Below are positions 27,527 through 36,400 of a stretch of DNA of 64,000 bases, one piece after another. Position numbers and translations under genes: made by a program. The stretch's first letter is position 1, and every line of letters begins with the position of its first letter. The notes under the pieces are model-generated. The model did not search any database. It was given only the letters and a program-made list of their open reading frames with translations, and was not told the origin of the DNA. The stretch is taken from NCBI RefSeq assembly GCF_020886695.1, contig NZ_AP024485.1:1745001-1809000 (forward strand). Direction: 5' to 3'. Source of the stretch: Pseudodesulfovibrio sediminis (GTDB lineage Bacteria > Desulfobacterota > Desulfovibrionia > Desulfovibrionales > Desulfovibrionaceae).

Positions 27527-28170
27527 TACGAACTCTTCTTCTCATCATTGTGTTGTGTACCGCCGCTTGTGCAACAACAGTTGAACCTGTGCTCCAGCCA
27601 TGCCAGCCAGCCATTGAATTACCCCAACAGTGGTTCAACAGCGGCAAGACAGTGCGTCTGCGGCATGCAGGGGCCATCACGATCGGTGATACTGTCATCC
27701 CCATAAACGGTTTCATGGAACTCGACACGCGACACCACACAGCCAAAGTCGTCATTTTGACCGGGTTTGGCATAAAACTCGCGAGCCTGAAAGTGGGCCC
27801 AGACTCAGCGCAGGTCCTTGGTACAAGCCCCATTGCAGATCAAATCCCACACTTTATGGATCAATGCATCCTCTCTATAAGACGCATGTTTCTGGCGGAT
27901 TTCTACCAGGCTGAGGATCGATGCGCATACACGGACGGTTACCTTGAATTCACAGGCCCGAGGCGGAACGGTGTCCTCCGCTCTGTCGTTGACCAACACC
28001 CCGGCTTCGTGAGGAAAAAAATCTTCGAATCCACGGAAGAAAACTGGACTGTGAACTATGGTGACGCCGTCGTCGTAGACGACGTAAGATTACCAGGGCA
28101 AACTTCATTCGTCAGCAACGACAAAAAGTACTCCGTGACCCTAAAACTCAAAACCCCGGACATGCCATGA
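27523..28170 (+). CDS. DUF3261-like lipoprotein
   Basis: 215 residues. The signal ends with CTAACATT, a lipobox with the Cys as acceptor. The rest matches the size and layout of DUF3261 lipoproteins that accompany aryl-polyene exporters (DTRHHTAKVVILTGFGIKLASL is a recognisable segment). It probably sits in the outer membrane and helps insert the product. It overlaps its neighbours on both sides by 4 bases. Confidence 0.72.
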   Translation: MIRTLLLIIVLCTAACATTVEPVLQPCQPAIELPQQWFNSGKTVRLRHAGAITIGDTVIPINGFMELDTRHHTAKVVILTGFGIKLASLKVGPDSAQVLGTSPIADQIPHFMDQCILSIRRMFLADFYQAEDRCAYTDGYLEFTGPRRNGVLRSVVDQHPGFVRKKIFESTEENWTVNYGDAVVVDDVRLPGQTSFVSNDKKYSVTLKLKTPDMP

Positions 28171-28550
28171 GTGCATTGGAAGACACCATACGTAAAGCTG
28201 GAAAACCCGTTCTGATCGGCGAAGATGGATTCACAAAGGATTTCACTTTCGATAAAGATTTCATTGGGTTTGACGGGCATTTCCCTGGCAACCCCATCTT
28301 GCCAGCCGTGGTGCAGCTCATGGCTGGGTCAATGGCAGCCACCGAAGCCATTGACGCCACAACCGGAAAGCAAGTGACGCCCGTTGGCGCAGGCCGGGCA
28401 AAATTCCTCAAGCAGATCGCACCAGGTGACCTCTTGAAGGTCACAGGTAAGCTGAAGTCTAAAAAAGACGAGACGATCGCCGTCATATCGATTCTCGTCA
28501 GCGGTGAAACCGCAGCAACATTCCACATCACCCTGGGCGGAGGCCTTTGA
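28167..28550 (+). CDS. FabA/FabZ-type hotdog protein lacking the usual glutamate
   Basis: 127 residues. FDGHFPGNPILPAVVQLMAG carries the His-Phe-Pro-Gly motif of FabZ. In FabZ the helix after PGV holds a catalytic Glu (usually LEAMAQ); here the aligned position is Met in VVQLMAGSMA. The fold is therefore present but the usual catalytic pair is incomplete. In aryl-polyene systems two dehydratase proteins are known to work together, so this may be the partner of the ApeP-like protein at 24109. The stop overlaps the thioesterase start. Confidence 0.75.
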   Translation: MSALEDTIRKAGKPVLIGEDGFTKDFTFDKDFIGFDGHFPGNPILPAVVQLMAGSMAATEAIDATTGKQVTPVGAGRAKFLKQIAPGDLLKVTGKLKSKKDETIAVISILVSGETAATFHITLGGGL

Positions 28551-29011
28551 TGAGCAAAAAACCGTATTTCAAATCGCCGGAGAATGCCCCGGCTCCCCTG
28601 CGCTCCATTACGCAACGCCCCGTTCGATTCGAAGAAGTAGACCCGTTGGCCATTGTCTGGCACGGTCGGTATCCCAGCTACTTCGAAGATGGCCGCATTC
28701 ACCTGGGAGACCAGCATGGCCTTGGCTATCTCGACTTCAAAAGACATGAAGTAGCCGCGCCCATCAAACAAATGTATTTCGACTACATCCTGCCTCTGTC
28801 TTATGGTGATACCGCTCATATCGAGACCTTTCTGCACTATACTGAAGCTGCACGGCTCAACTATGAATTCATCATCCGCAATAGCGCCGGAGACATCACC
28901 ACAACTGGATACACAGTCCAGCTCTTCATGACCTTTGATCATGAGTTACTCATAACTCCGCCCGACTTCTATCAGAAAATTCTAGAACGCTGGAAGAACG
29001 GGAAATTGTAA
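28550..29011 (+). CDS. 4HBT-type acyl thioesterase
   Basis: 153 residues, hotdog fold. The motif RPVRFEEVDPLAIVWHGRYPSYFEDGR is the signature of 4-hydroxybenzoyl-CoA thioesterase relatives, with Asp in EVDPLAIVWHG as the likely catalytic residue. It should release or proofread acyl groups from ACP. Aryl-polyene clusters contain a similar thioesterase. Start ATG at 28550 in TGATG overlap. Confidence 0.88.
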   Translation: MSKKPYFKSPENAPAPLRSITQRPVRFEEVDPLAIVWHGRYPSYFEDGRIHLGDQHGLGYLDFKRHEVAAPIKQMYFDYILPLSYGDTAHIETFLHYTEAARLNYEFIIRNSAGDITTTGYTVQLFMTFDHELLITPPDFYQKILERWKNGKL

Positions 29012-30393
29012 TGGCTCGACTCCTGCTCATTTCCACCAACATCACGGTGGAACCATATCTCGTATACCCATTGGGCATGTCCGTGATTGCTGCTGCCCTG
29101 CAAAACAGTGGACATGTCGTTCGCCAATTTGACTTTCTGGCCGAGGGTGAAAGCATGGACGCCCTGGAGCAGACCCTCGCTGAATTCAAGCCGGACATGA
29201 CTGGCATCTCCCTGCGAAATATCGACAATGTGGACTCCTTCACTTCGCACGAGAACTGGTACCTCGAACATGTACGAACCATTACGGCTTTTCTCAAAAT
29301 ACGAGGCCAGACAGTTATAGTGGGTGGCCCAGGCTTCTCCCTGATGCCCGAAACCATCATTGAATATCTCGGCGCAGACCACGGTGTGGTGGGCGAAGGC
29401 GAACGCAAAATGGTCCAACTGGTCAAGATGCTCGAAGCGGGCGAAACCCCAAGTAGACTGCTCAAACCAGAGCAGGGATTGGTCAGTTCGGAAATGTGCA
29501 CCCCAGCTTGGGATACGAACATTCTCAATTTTTATATTGACCACAGTGGCATCGCAAATATCCAGACCAAGCGAGGGTGCGAAAACCGCTGCTCATACTG
29601 TTCATACCCCTCCATTGAAGGCGGCAAACTCCGACTCAGGGAACCGGATGAAGTCGTGGACGAAGTGGAAAGGCTGCATCTCAAACACGGAGCTGAATTC
29701 ATCTTTTTCACAGACTCCGTATTCAACGACAGCCAGAATCATTACCTGGAAGTTGCCGAACTGTTGGCCCGCAAGAACCTCGCGCTCAAATGGAGTGCAT
29801 TCTTCCAGCCCACTCCCATTAGCCGAGGCGAACTCAAACTTCTCAAAAGGGCCGGTTTATCGGCCATGGAGGTCGGGACTGACGCCTCCACGGACGAAAC
29901 ATTATCAGCCATGAACAAGCCATTTCTTTTTGAAGGGGTTCGTGCCTTTAACGAAGCATGTGTTTCGGAACATATCCCCTGCGCTCACTTCGTCATCTTC
30001 GGTGGCCCAGGAGAAACACCAGCCACTGTTTGCCAGGGCATCGACAATTTGAATTCTCTTGAGAGTTGTGTGGTCTTCCCTTTTTCAGGCATCCGCCTCT
30101 ACAAGGGGACCCCGCTTTACGCACAGGCCAAAAAAGAAGGAACCGTGCCTACAGCGCAGGAACTGCTCAAGCCGTATTACTATTTTTCCCCAAACATCGA
30201 CCAGGCCTGGATGAACGAAGAACTCACCAAAGGATTCCTTGGACGCAGGGACCGGATATTCCCGCCTGCCGATGCACAAGACCGAATGGACGTCTTGCAC
30301 CGATTTGGATACCGGGGACTGCTCTGGGACACCCTCGTCACTTTTGCTGACACCCACAAGCCCAAACAGGCGAGAGCAAAGGTGAGTCAATGA
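29011..30393 (+). CDS. B12-binding radical-SAM enzyme of the lipid-biosynthesis type
   Basis: 460 residues. An N-terminal cobalamin-binding-like domain (YLVYPLGMSVIAAALQNSGH, VIVGGPGFSLMPE) is followed by a radical-SAM domain with CENRCSYCSYP near residue 190. The DxHxxG cobalamin-ligand motif is not obvious, so cobalamin may bind base-off without a His. Proteins of this shape were catalogued beside ladderane candidate genes and are often named lipid-biosynthesis B12-binding/radical-SAM proteins. They may make C-C bonds or methylate unreactive carbons. It is the most unexpected enzyme in a polyene-like cluster. Confidence 0.85.
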   Translation: MARLLLISTNITVEPYLVYPLGMSVIAAALQNSGHVVRQFDFLAEGESMDALEQTLAEFKPDMTGISLRNIDNVDSFTSHENWYLEHVRTITAFLKIRGQTVIVGGPGFSLMPETIIEYLGADHGVVGEGERKMVQLVKMLEAGETPSRLLKPEQGLVSSEMCTPAWDTNILNFYIDHSGIANIQTKRGCENRCSYCSYPSIEGGKLRLREPDEVVDEVERLHLKHGAEFIFFTDSVFNDSQNHYLEVAELLARKNLALKWSAFFQPTPISRGELKLLKRAGLSAMEVGTDASTDETLSAMNKPFLFEGVRAFNEACVSEHIPCAHFVIFGGPGETPATVCQGIDNLNSLESCVVFPFSGIRLYKGTPLYAQAKKEGTVPTAQELLKPYYYFSPNIDQAWMNEELTKGFLGRRDRIFPPADAQDRMDVLHRFGYRGLLWDTLVTFADTHKPKQARAKVSQ

Positions 30394-31541
30394 CAAACAC
30401 TCTCATCGTCATACCAGTGTACAACCACGGTGCCACGTTGCGCCAAGTGGTCAAGGACTGCCTTGCCATCCACCCAGAAGTGCTCGTGGTCGATGACGGT
30501 TGCACGGACGGCGGCATTGAGACCATTCAGGACCTCCCTGTGGAGGTGATCCGGCATACAGCCAACGCAGGCAAGGGGGAGGCGATACTCACAGCCGTAG
30601 TCGAGGCCAAACGCCTCGGTAAGAGCCACATAATCACCATGGACGCCGATGGACAACACTATGCCTCCGACATCCCCGCCTTTCTCGAAAAAATCCGGAA
30701 CAATCCCCGCGCTGTAGCCGTTGGTGCGCGGCTGTTCACAGGCCCCAACATCCCGAAATCCTCACGATTCGGTCGCGCATTTTCCAATTTTTGGCTTCGG
30801 GTGCAAACCGGATGCAAGATCTCTGACGTCCAGTGCGGATTCCGAGCGTATCCAGTGGTCATCTTCGATGCCATTAAACTCTACGAACGCAAATTCGCCT
30901 TTGAGGTGGAAGTCCTGGTCAAGGCCGCCTGGGCTGGTTATCCGCTCGAAAACGTCAATATCAGCGTCCACTATCCCGATCCGGCCAAACGCATATCCCA
31001 TTTCAATTTTCTCAAGGATAATGTGGATATTTCGCTGCTCAACACGCGGTTGACCGCCCGCAGTTTCCTGCCTCTGCCTCACCGCCAGTACACCGAAGAC
31101 ACCGAGGGCAAGGTCTCGGCCATCCACCCCATGAAGTCTTTGCGCTTACTGTTAAAGAAGGAGAAAACACCCTCTGCTCTCGCCATGGCAGCCGGACTCG
31201 GGATGCTTCTGGGTGCGCTCCCGCTCATCGCCATGCATAGCATCTCGATCATCTTCATTCTGGGCTACCTGAAACTGAACAAGATCACTGGGCTGGCCGT
31301 CAGCCAACTCTGTATGCCACCATTTGTCCCTGCGCTCTGTATAGAAGCAGGATATTTCATGCGCCACGGACACTTCCTCACTGAGATTTCCATGCAGACC
31401 CTGGGCTATGAAATTTTCGACCGACTCTTTGAGTATGTGCTTGGCTCACTTGTCATCGCGCCCCTGTTGGCGGTTATCATGGGGCTCCTCGTGTACATGC
31501 TGGCCTGGATCGTCAAAGTTCAACTCAACAAAACCGGGTGA
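30390..31541 (+). CDS. Glycosyltransferase family 2 fused to a DUF2062 membrane domain
   Basis: 383 residues. Residues 1-230 are a GT-A glycosyltransferase (VIPVYNHGATLRQVV, VVDDGCTDGG, the metal-binding MDADGQH). Residues about 265-375 form the DUF2062 membrane segment (LGMLLGALPLIAMHSISIIF) with several helices. Similar fused proteins occur in aryl-polyene clusters. It probably adds a sugar to the lipid product or its carrier on the inner membrane. The ATG overlaps the previous stop. Confidence 0.9.
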   Translation: MTNTLIVIPVYNHGATLRQVVKDCLAIHPEVLVVDDGCTDGGIETIQDLPVEVIRHTANAGKGEAILTAVVEAKRLGKSHIITMDADGQHYASDIPAFLEKIRNNPRAVAVGARLFTGPNIPKSSRFGRAFSNFWLRVQTGCKISDVQCGFRAYPVVIFDAIKLYERKFAFEVEVLVKAAWAGYPLENVNISVHYPDPAKRISHFNFLKDNVDISLLNTRLTARSFLPLPHRQYTEDTEGKVSAIHPMKSLRLLLKKEKTPSALAMAAGLGMLLGALPLIAMHSISIIFILGYLKLNKITGLAVSQLCMPPFVPALCIEAGYFMRHGHFLTEISMQTLGYEIFDRLFEYVLGSLVIAPLLAVIMGLLVYMLAWIVKVQLNKTG

Positions 31542-31550
31542 TGACTCTGC

Positions 31551-32474
31551 ATGACAGACGACACAAAAAAAGACATACCCTGGTCAAGCCAAAGTGTAGC
31601 CTCCCAATTTGCCCATTCCTTGTTTTATCAGGCGATCCGATTGGCAGGCCGTCCCCTGGCCTATTGCATGCTCTTCTTTGTGGTGCCCTTCTACACCCTG
31701 CGTCCAAATATCCGCCGCCGTTCAGCTGAATATCGCCGTCGCAGATTCGGAGACAGGGGGGCCCTCGGCCAGTTTGTTGATTGCTTCAAACTGCATATGG
31801 AATTCGGCAAGATGCTCGTGGACCGTGCGGTTATGGGCATACTCGGCCAGTTTTCTCTCGATGCATCCCCCGAAGATTTCCAGACTCTTGTCGACCTCGC
31901 GGCCCAAGGGCGCGGTCTCATATTGATCACCGGGCACGTCGGGTGCTGGCAGCTCGGCATGTCAGTCCTCAACAAGATCGATGGCCCCAAAGCCATCGTC
32001 ATGTACAACAACCGCAAGGATGTGGACAAACACTACTACGAGCATGACGATGGAAACGAGCATCCAGGGTTTTCCATTATCGATCCACGCTCTGCCATGG
32101 GCGGCACACTGGAAATGATGACCGTCCTCAAACAGGCTGGGCTCCTCTGCATCATGGGCGACCGAAGCTTCGGCAGCACCAAAAACGTCGTTGATGTGGA
32201 CTTCATGGGTGGCACTATCCCTCTCCCCATAAGCGCATACAAACTCGCTTCCAACCTCAATGTCCCCATCGTCGTGACTTTCTCGCACCGCACCGGTGCT
32301 GGGTATGGACGAATCTGGATTTCAAGGGTAATTGATGTCCCCGAGAACATGGGGAGAAATGCCCAGATATATCAACCCTACGCTCAATGCTTTGCCAAAG
32401 GGCTGGAGGAATTCACCGAACACCACCCCTGGCAATTCTACAATTTTTACAACATGTGGGAAAAAGAAGAATAA
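31551..32474 (+). CDS. LpxL/HtrB-like lysophospholipid acyltransferase
   Basis: 307 residues with a short hydrophobic stretch near residues 35-55. The region GLILITGHVGCWQLGMSVL corresponds to the LpxL active site His-x4-(Glu/Asp), but Gln occupies the acidic position. MGDRSFGSTKNVVDVDFMGG matches the second conserved block. LpxL enzymes acylate lipid A from acyl-ACP. In this cluster it likely transfers the finished acyl or polyene chain. The altered residue may reduce or change activity. The ACP 2 gene begins 3 bases later. Confidence 0.82.
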   Translation: MTDDTKKDIPWSSQSVASQFAHSLFYQAIRLAGRPLAYCMLFFVVPFYTLRPNIRRRSAEYRRRRFGDRGALGQFVDCFKLHMEFGKMLVDRAVMGILGQFSLDASPEDFQTLVDLAAQGRGLILITGHVGCWQLGMSVLNKIDGPKAIVMYNNRKDVDKHYYEHDDGNEHPGFSIIDPRSAMGGTLEMMTVLKQAGLLCIMGDRSFGSTKNVVDVDFMGGTIPLPISAYKLASNLNVPIVVTFSHRTGAGYGRIWISRVIDVPENMGRNAQIYQPYAQCFAKGLEEFTEHHPWQFYNFYNMWEKEE

Positions 32475-32477
32475 CAA

Positions 32478-32729
32478 ATGGATTTAAAAGAACAAATCAA
32501 AGCGACTTTGGTAAAAGAACTCGACCTGATAGATATAAACCCTGCTGAAATTGATGACGAGGCCCCCCTGTTCGGCGATGAAGGATTGGGCCTGGACTCT
32601 CTGGACGCGGTGGAAATAGTTGTGCTGATACACAAATTTTTCAAGGCTGAAATCCAAGACATGGAACAGGGCCAAAAGGCGCTCCAGTCGATCAATTCAC
32701 TCACCGCTTTCATTCAGGAAAATCAGTAA
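32478..32729 (+). CDS. Acyl carrier protein 2
   Basis: 83 residues, acidic, with the attachment serine in DEGLGLDSLDAVEIVV. It differs strongly from ACP 1 in the same cluster, so the two probably serve different steps, for example starter loading and chain extension. It sits 2 bases ahead of ketosynthase 3. Confidence 0.92.
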   Translation: MDLKEQIKATLVKELDLIDINPAEIDDEAPLFGDEGLGLDSLDAVEIVVLIHKFFKAEIQDMEQGQKALQSINSLTAFIQENQ

Positions 32730-32731
32730 CA

Positions 32732-33922
32732 ATGCCTCAGGCGGGAGCGTCCATCATCGGGGTCGGGTGCATATGCGCAGCCGGAGAGACCATTGACCAT
32801 TGTATCGAGTCCATGTTCCGAGGAGAAGGGGCCCCCAGTGCTCCGACTCACTTCTCGTGTGAGCATCCTGTCTCCTACCCTGTCTTTGAAGTACCAGATA
32901 CAGCACTCGCCGACTCGAACACATATGTCAGTCGCTCGGTCCAACTCCTTGAACGTGCTTTCGCCGACGCCTTGACTGGTGCACACCTCTCATCACACGA
33001 CCTCGCGCCCTTTAATGTTGGCGTGTGCATAGGCACTTCAGTAGGGGCATCGCTGAACTTCATTGATTTCTATAGAGAGAGAAAACAGGGGAAGACACCG
33101 GATCTTGAGCCTATTCACCGCTATCTCACAAGCAATCCGTCACAATATCTTGCCCGCAAATATGGTTTCAACGGCCCCCATCAAACGGTGGTGAATGCCT
33201 GCTCTTCGGGTGCAGACGCCATCGGTATTGGTGCGGCCTGGGTTCGCCATGGCCTCTGTGACATCGTGGTGACAGGAGGTACCGACGAACTCAGCCCCAT
33301 ATCTTATAACGGATTTGTCCGCCTCATGATCAGTAGCCCGGAGGCATGTAAACCCTTCGATGCGCACCGCAAGGGGCTCAATCTCGGAGAAGGGGCTGGC
33401 GTACTCATACTCGCCACCGATAAAACCGCCAAAGCACTCTCCTGCGCTCAACGAGGTATGCTTTTGGGATACGGAACCTGTGGCGATGCACACCATCTCA
33501 CCGCCCCCCACCCAGAAGCGCGTGGACTCAACATGGCTTTGGACGCGGCCCTCGGCCAAGCACATCTGGATGCCTCCCAAATCGATTGCATCAATGTCCA
33601 CGGTACTGGTACTCCGGCCAATGACACTGTGGAAGGGGTGGTCCTTGCTCAGCGGTTTCCAGACACTCCATTTTCCGCCACCAAAGGATTCACCGGCCAT
33701 ACTCTCGGCGCAGCTGGTGCCATCGAGGCAGCCTTTACGCTGGCGTGTATGGAACGGGGTGAACTCCCACCAAGCAAAGGGCATGCCGAAACCGACCCTG
33801 CCATCGGTCGCAGTCCGGTCAAGACGAGGACACAACTTTCAGCCAACTATGGCCTTTCCCAATCACTGGCCTTTGGCGGCAATAATTCAGTCCTCATCAT
33901 TCAGGGAGGGCCTCGCTCATGA
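32732..33922 (+). CDS. Ketosynthase 3
   Basis: 396 residues with Cys in NACSSGADAIGIG near residue 156, His in NVHGTGTPANDTVEG and His in GFTGHTLGAAGAIEA. ELSPISYNGFVRLMISSPE matches the pattern of aryl-polyene ketosynthases. The stop overlaps the start of the truncated ketosynthase homologue, a usual arrangement for a ketosynthase/chain-length-factor pair. I expect these two to form the elongating heterodimer. Confidence 0.9.
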   Translation: MPQAGASIIGVGCICAAGETIDHCIESMFRGEGAPSAPTHFSCEHPVSYPVFEVPDTALADSNTYVSRSVQLLERAFADALTGAHLSSHDLAPFNVGVCIGTSVGASLNFIDFYRERKQGKTPDLEPIHRYLTSNPSQYLARKYGFNGPHQTVVNACSSGADAIGIGAAWVRHGLCDIVVTGGTDELSPISYNGFVRLMISSPEACKPFDAHRKGLNLGEGAGVLILATDKTAKALSCAQRGMLLGYGTCGDAHHLTAPHPEARGLNMALDAALGQAHLDASQIDCINVHGTGTPANDTVEGVVLAQRFPDTPFSATKGFTGHTLGAAGAIEAAFTLACMERGELPPSKGHAETDPAIGRSPVKTRTQLSANYGLSQSLAFGGNNSVLIIQGGPRS

Positions 33923-34743
33923 AAATGTCCCTTCTCGGAATGGGCCTCTCCACCCAGCTGGGCGGTATAGCAGAACTAAGGGCGGTAATAAACGACCAAC
34001 TGCCCCGATCATCCGAAGCGCGACCTGCCAACACCGAAGATCTGATCAACTACCTCCCTCCCCGGAAATTGCGGCGTATAGACCACTTCACCCGCATGGG
34101 GTTGCTCGCGGCTCACCGAACCTTGGAGGATGCAAACCAACTGGCACCACTCCCAGACGACATGGGTATCATCATAAGCTCGGGATACGGCCCGTCCGAA
34201 ACCACATTCGACTTTCTGGACTCCATCATAGACGACGGCGCGCACCTTGCCTCGCCCCTCTCTTTCTCTCACTCGGTCCACAACATACCCGCAGGCGTCC
34301 TTTCAATGATGCTTGGGCGGCCCTGCCCACAAACAACCATCTGCCAGCTCAATGAACCGGTCATTGCCGGATTGAGGACAGCCGCTCTCTGGCTGATGGA
34401 GCAAAGGGTTACGACTGTCCTTTTCGGCGCCATGGATGAATCCACACAGCTTTTGATCGAAAATGGAGAACGGCTCGCACAAGAAAGGGGGCACCCCGCC
34501 AGACAGGTTGGTGAAGGATGTGCTTTCTTTCTGCTAACCAAAGCCGCCCCTTCCACCATCCAGGTAGAACTCAACACAGCGGAACCAATGGCCCAGGACG
34601 CATTCTCTATGGCCCCGCTCTGGGGCGATATCCCGGTTGTCGCAGCGTTCGACATGGTCGCGGCCACATTGTTGGTCAGAAACGGTGCCCCGGCCACATT
34701 GTGCCGGGATGGCTCCGCAACCATCCGAGTCTCGAAGGCATAG
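33919..34743 (+). CDS. Chain-length-factor-like truncated ketosynthase
   Basis: 274 residues, only the N-terminal half of a ketosynthase fold. The region that should carry the active Cys reads QTTICQLNEPVIAGLRTAAL, with a Gln-Leu-Asn pattern after the Cys, and there are no His motifs because the C-terminal half is absent. It is therefore not a condensing enzyme by itself. Short ketosynthase homologues of this size pair with a full ketosynthase in aryl-polyene systems. It is coupled to ketosynthase 3 by a 4-base overlap. Confidence 0.78.
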   Translation: MKMSLLGMGLSTQLGGIAELRAVINDQLPRSSEARPANTEDLINYLPPRKLRRIDHFTRMGLLAAHRTLEDANQLAPLPDDMGIIISSGYGPSETTFDFLDSIIDDGAHLASPLSFSHSVHNIPAGVLSMMLGRPCPQTTICQLNEPVIAGLRTAALWLMEQRVTTVLFGAMDESTQLLIENGERLAQERGHPARQVGEGCAFFLLTKAAPSTIQVELNTAEPMAQDAFSMAPLWGDIPVVAAFDMVAATLLVRNGAPATLCRDGSATIRVSKA

Positions 34744-34744
34744 T

Positions 34745-35905
34745 ATGGACGCTCTTTCACTGACCGCCAGCGATATTCAGGAGATGCTCTCCAGTTTACT
34801 TATGGCACAGCTCTCGTACGATTCTCGTATGCAGTTTGCCAAAGGCGCGAGCCTTCCCGCTCATTTTGTACCCTCCCCTGACACGATCCCGGACTTCGAC
34901 TCTGCCCTCAAGACCATCGGCGCCATGTTTCATGCGCCTCAGCTTGACAACACAGACACAGCTTCGCTTGCAGAACTGACCAATGCACTCTTTGAGCATT
35001 GGCGAGACAACGGAGATAAGATCACCTTTTTCACCTCTGGCAGTACCGGTGCCCCCAAGCCCTCAACTCATGATTATGATCTTCACGTTCAGGAAACGAT
35101 TGCCCTTGCCGAGATTTTTCGAGACCGAAAACGCATTGTCAGCTATGTGCCCAGACATCACATTTACGGATTCCTCTTTTCCATCCTGCTCCCCAAGGTA
35201 ATGGGAGTCGAAGTGCGCTGGGAAGCCCCCCAGCCCTTTCCGGGCATGACCTCGTCCCTGAGAGATGGCGACCTCATCGTGGCCTTCCCTCTGCTCTGGG
35301 AAAAACTGACGGAGATGCACGCCACATTCGGCCATGGCTTGCACGGAGCGACCTCAACCGGCCCTTGTTCGGCGCAAGTGATCACCTCGCTCAAAGCACA
35401 TGGCCTCGACCGGATGTACGAGATCTACGGGTCTTCGGAAACAGGGGGTATTGGCTACCGGACTTCCCCGCAGGACAATTACACTTTGCTCCCGCACTGG
35501 AAGAAAACCGACAGCGATTCTGTCCTGCTCCGTCCTCATTCCGATGAGGATCTGCACCGCTATGAGTTACAAGACCTCCTGAAATGGCAAAAGGATACAT
35601 TCATTCCCGAACGGCGAACCGACAATGCCGTGCAGGTGGCGGGCATAAACGTGTACCCGTCCAGAGTCCGTGCAGCGCTTCTGGAGCACCCGGATGTGGA
35701 TGACTGCGCCGTCCGGCTTATGCGGCCGGACGAAGGGCAGCGCCTCAAGATCTTTATTGTATTGGCAAAGAATGCACAGGAAGACATGGATGCCTCGCTC
35801 CGTAAATGGGCTAAAGAACGCCTATCCCCACACGAACAGCCCATGATCTGGACCTTTGGCCCAAAGCTCCCTGTGAATAGCCTCGGCAAACAAACTGACT
35901 GGTAG
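34745..35905 (+). CDS. AMP-dependent acyl-ACP ligase (ANL family)
   Basis: 386 residues from the ATG at 34745, shorter than the usual 500 or more. The adenylation loop is FFTSGSTGAPKPSTHD near residue 95; YEIYGSSETGGIGYRTS and the hinge region are present. The first 80 residues look unlike the core of other ANL enzymes. In aryl-polyene clusters a ligase of this type activates the aromatic starter and loads it onto ACP. Here the starter is unknown because no ammonia-lyase gene is in the window. Confidence 0.85.
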   Translation: MDALSLTASDIQEMLSSLLMAQLSYDSRMQFAKGASLPAHFVPSPDTIPDFDSALKTIGAMFHAPQLDNTDTASLAELTNALFEHWRDNGDKITFFTSGSTGAPKPSTHDYDLHVQETIALAEIFRDRKRIVSYVPRHHIYGFLFSILLPKVMGVEVRWEAPQPFPGMTSSLRDGDLIVAFPLLWEKLTEMHATFGHGLHGATSTGPCSAQVITSLKAHGLDRMYEIYGSSETGGIGYRTSPQDNYTLLPHWKKTDSDSVLLRPHSDEDLHRYELQDLLKWQKDTFIPERRTDNAVQVAGINVYPSRVRAALLEHPDVDDCAVRLMRPDEGQRLKIFIVLAKNAQEDMDASLRKWAKERLSPHEQPMIWTFGPKLPVNSLGKQTDW

Positions 35906-35973
35906 CCACAGACTTTTCATGCAGCCACGACTCATGTATAGTCATCCCAACAATATCTTATGGAGAATCTAAC

Positions 35974-36147
35974 ATGAAAAAGATACTTGTCTTGCTAGTT
36001 GCCATCACTCTCCTCTGTTCCGCCTTGGGCTGCGCCAAGATAGGCGAAGCGACTGGAAAAACCGTTAAAGAGATCAAGGAACTCCCAGGAGAGTTTAAAG
36101 ATGGATACGACAAAGGACGCAATTCTGAGGATGATGGAAAGAAATAA
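35974..36147 (+). CDS. Small lipoprotein (57 residues)
   Basis: Good ribosome-binding site (TGGAGAATC) and a clear signal: MKKILVLLVAITLLCSALGC with the lipobox SALGC, then an acidic, lysine-rich tail (GKTVKEIKELPGEFKDGYD). It follows the ligase gene by 68 bases and may be the last gene of the cluster. No family recognised. Confidence 0.65.
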   Translation: MKKILVLLVAITLLCSALGCAKIGEATGKTVKEIKELPGEFKDGYDKGRNSEDDGKK

Positions 36148-36400
36148 TCCCCATCACAATCGTCCTGATAAATGCATATCTCTTTGTGAATCCGAGGTTT
36201 GAGTATGTAAACCTGCCCAGAGGTTAACTCGCTGCCCGTGGTCCAGAGATGTGGGCATGTTTAGGCAGGTCTCCATTAAACTTATCCCCGCCTCAGGTCG
36301 ACAGCTAGCTTCGTGGTCCAAAGGGCCGAGATATCTCCTTTCATCTCAATTTTTGACCAAAAACCGCAATGGCTGTATCGTCTACTTCCAAGGAGAGATC

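Noticed and set aside
16890-36147. Calling the product a ladderane or an aryl polyene outright
   Set aside because: The gene set shares parts with both, lacks a defining aromatic ammonia-lyase, and family assignment of the radical-SAM enzymes cannot be confirmed without a profile search.
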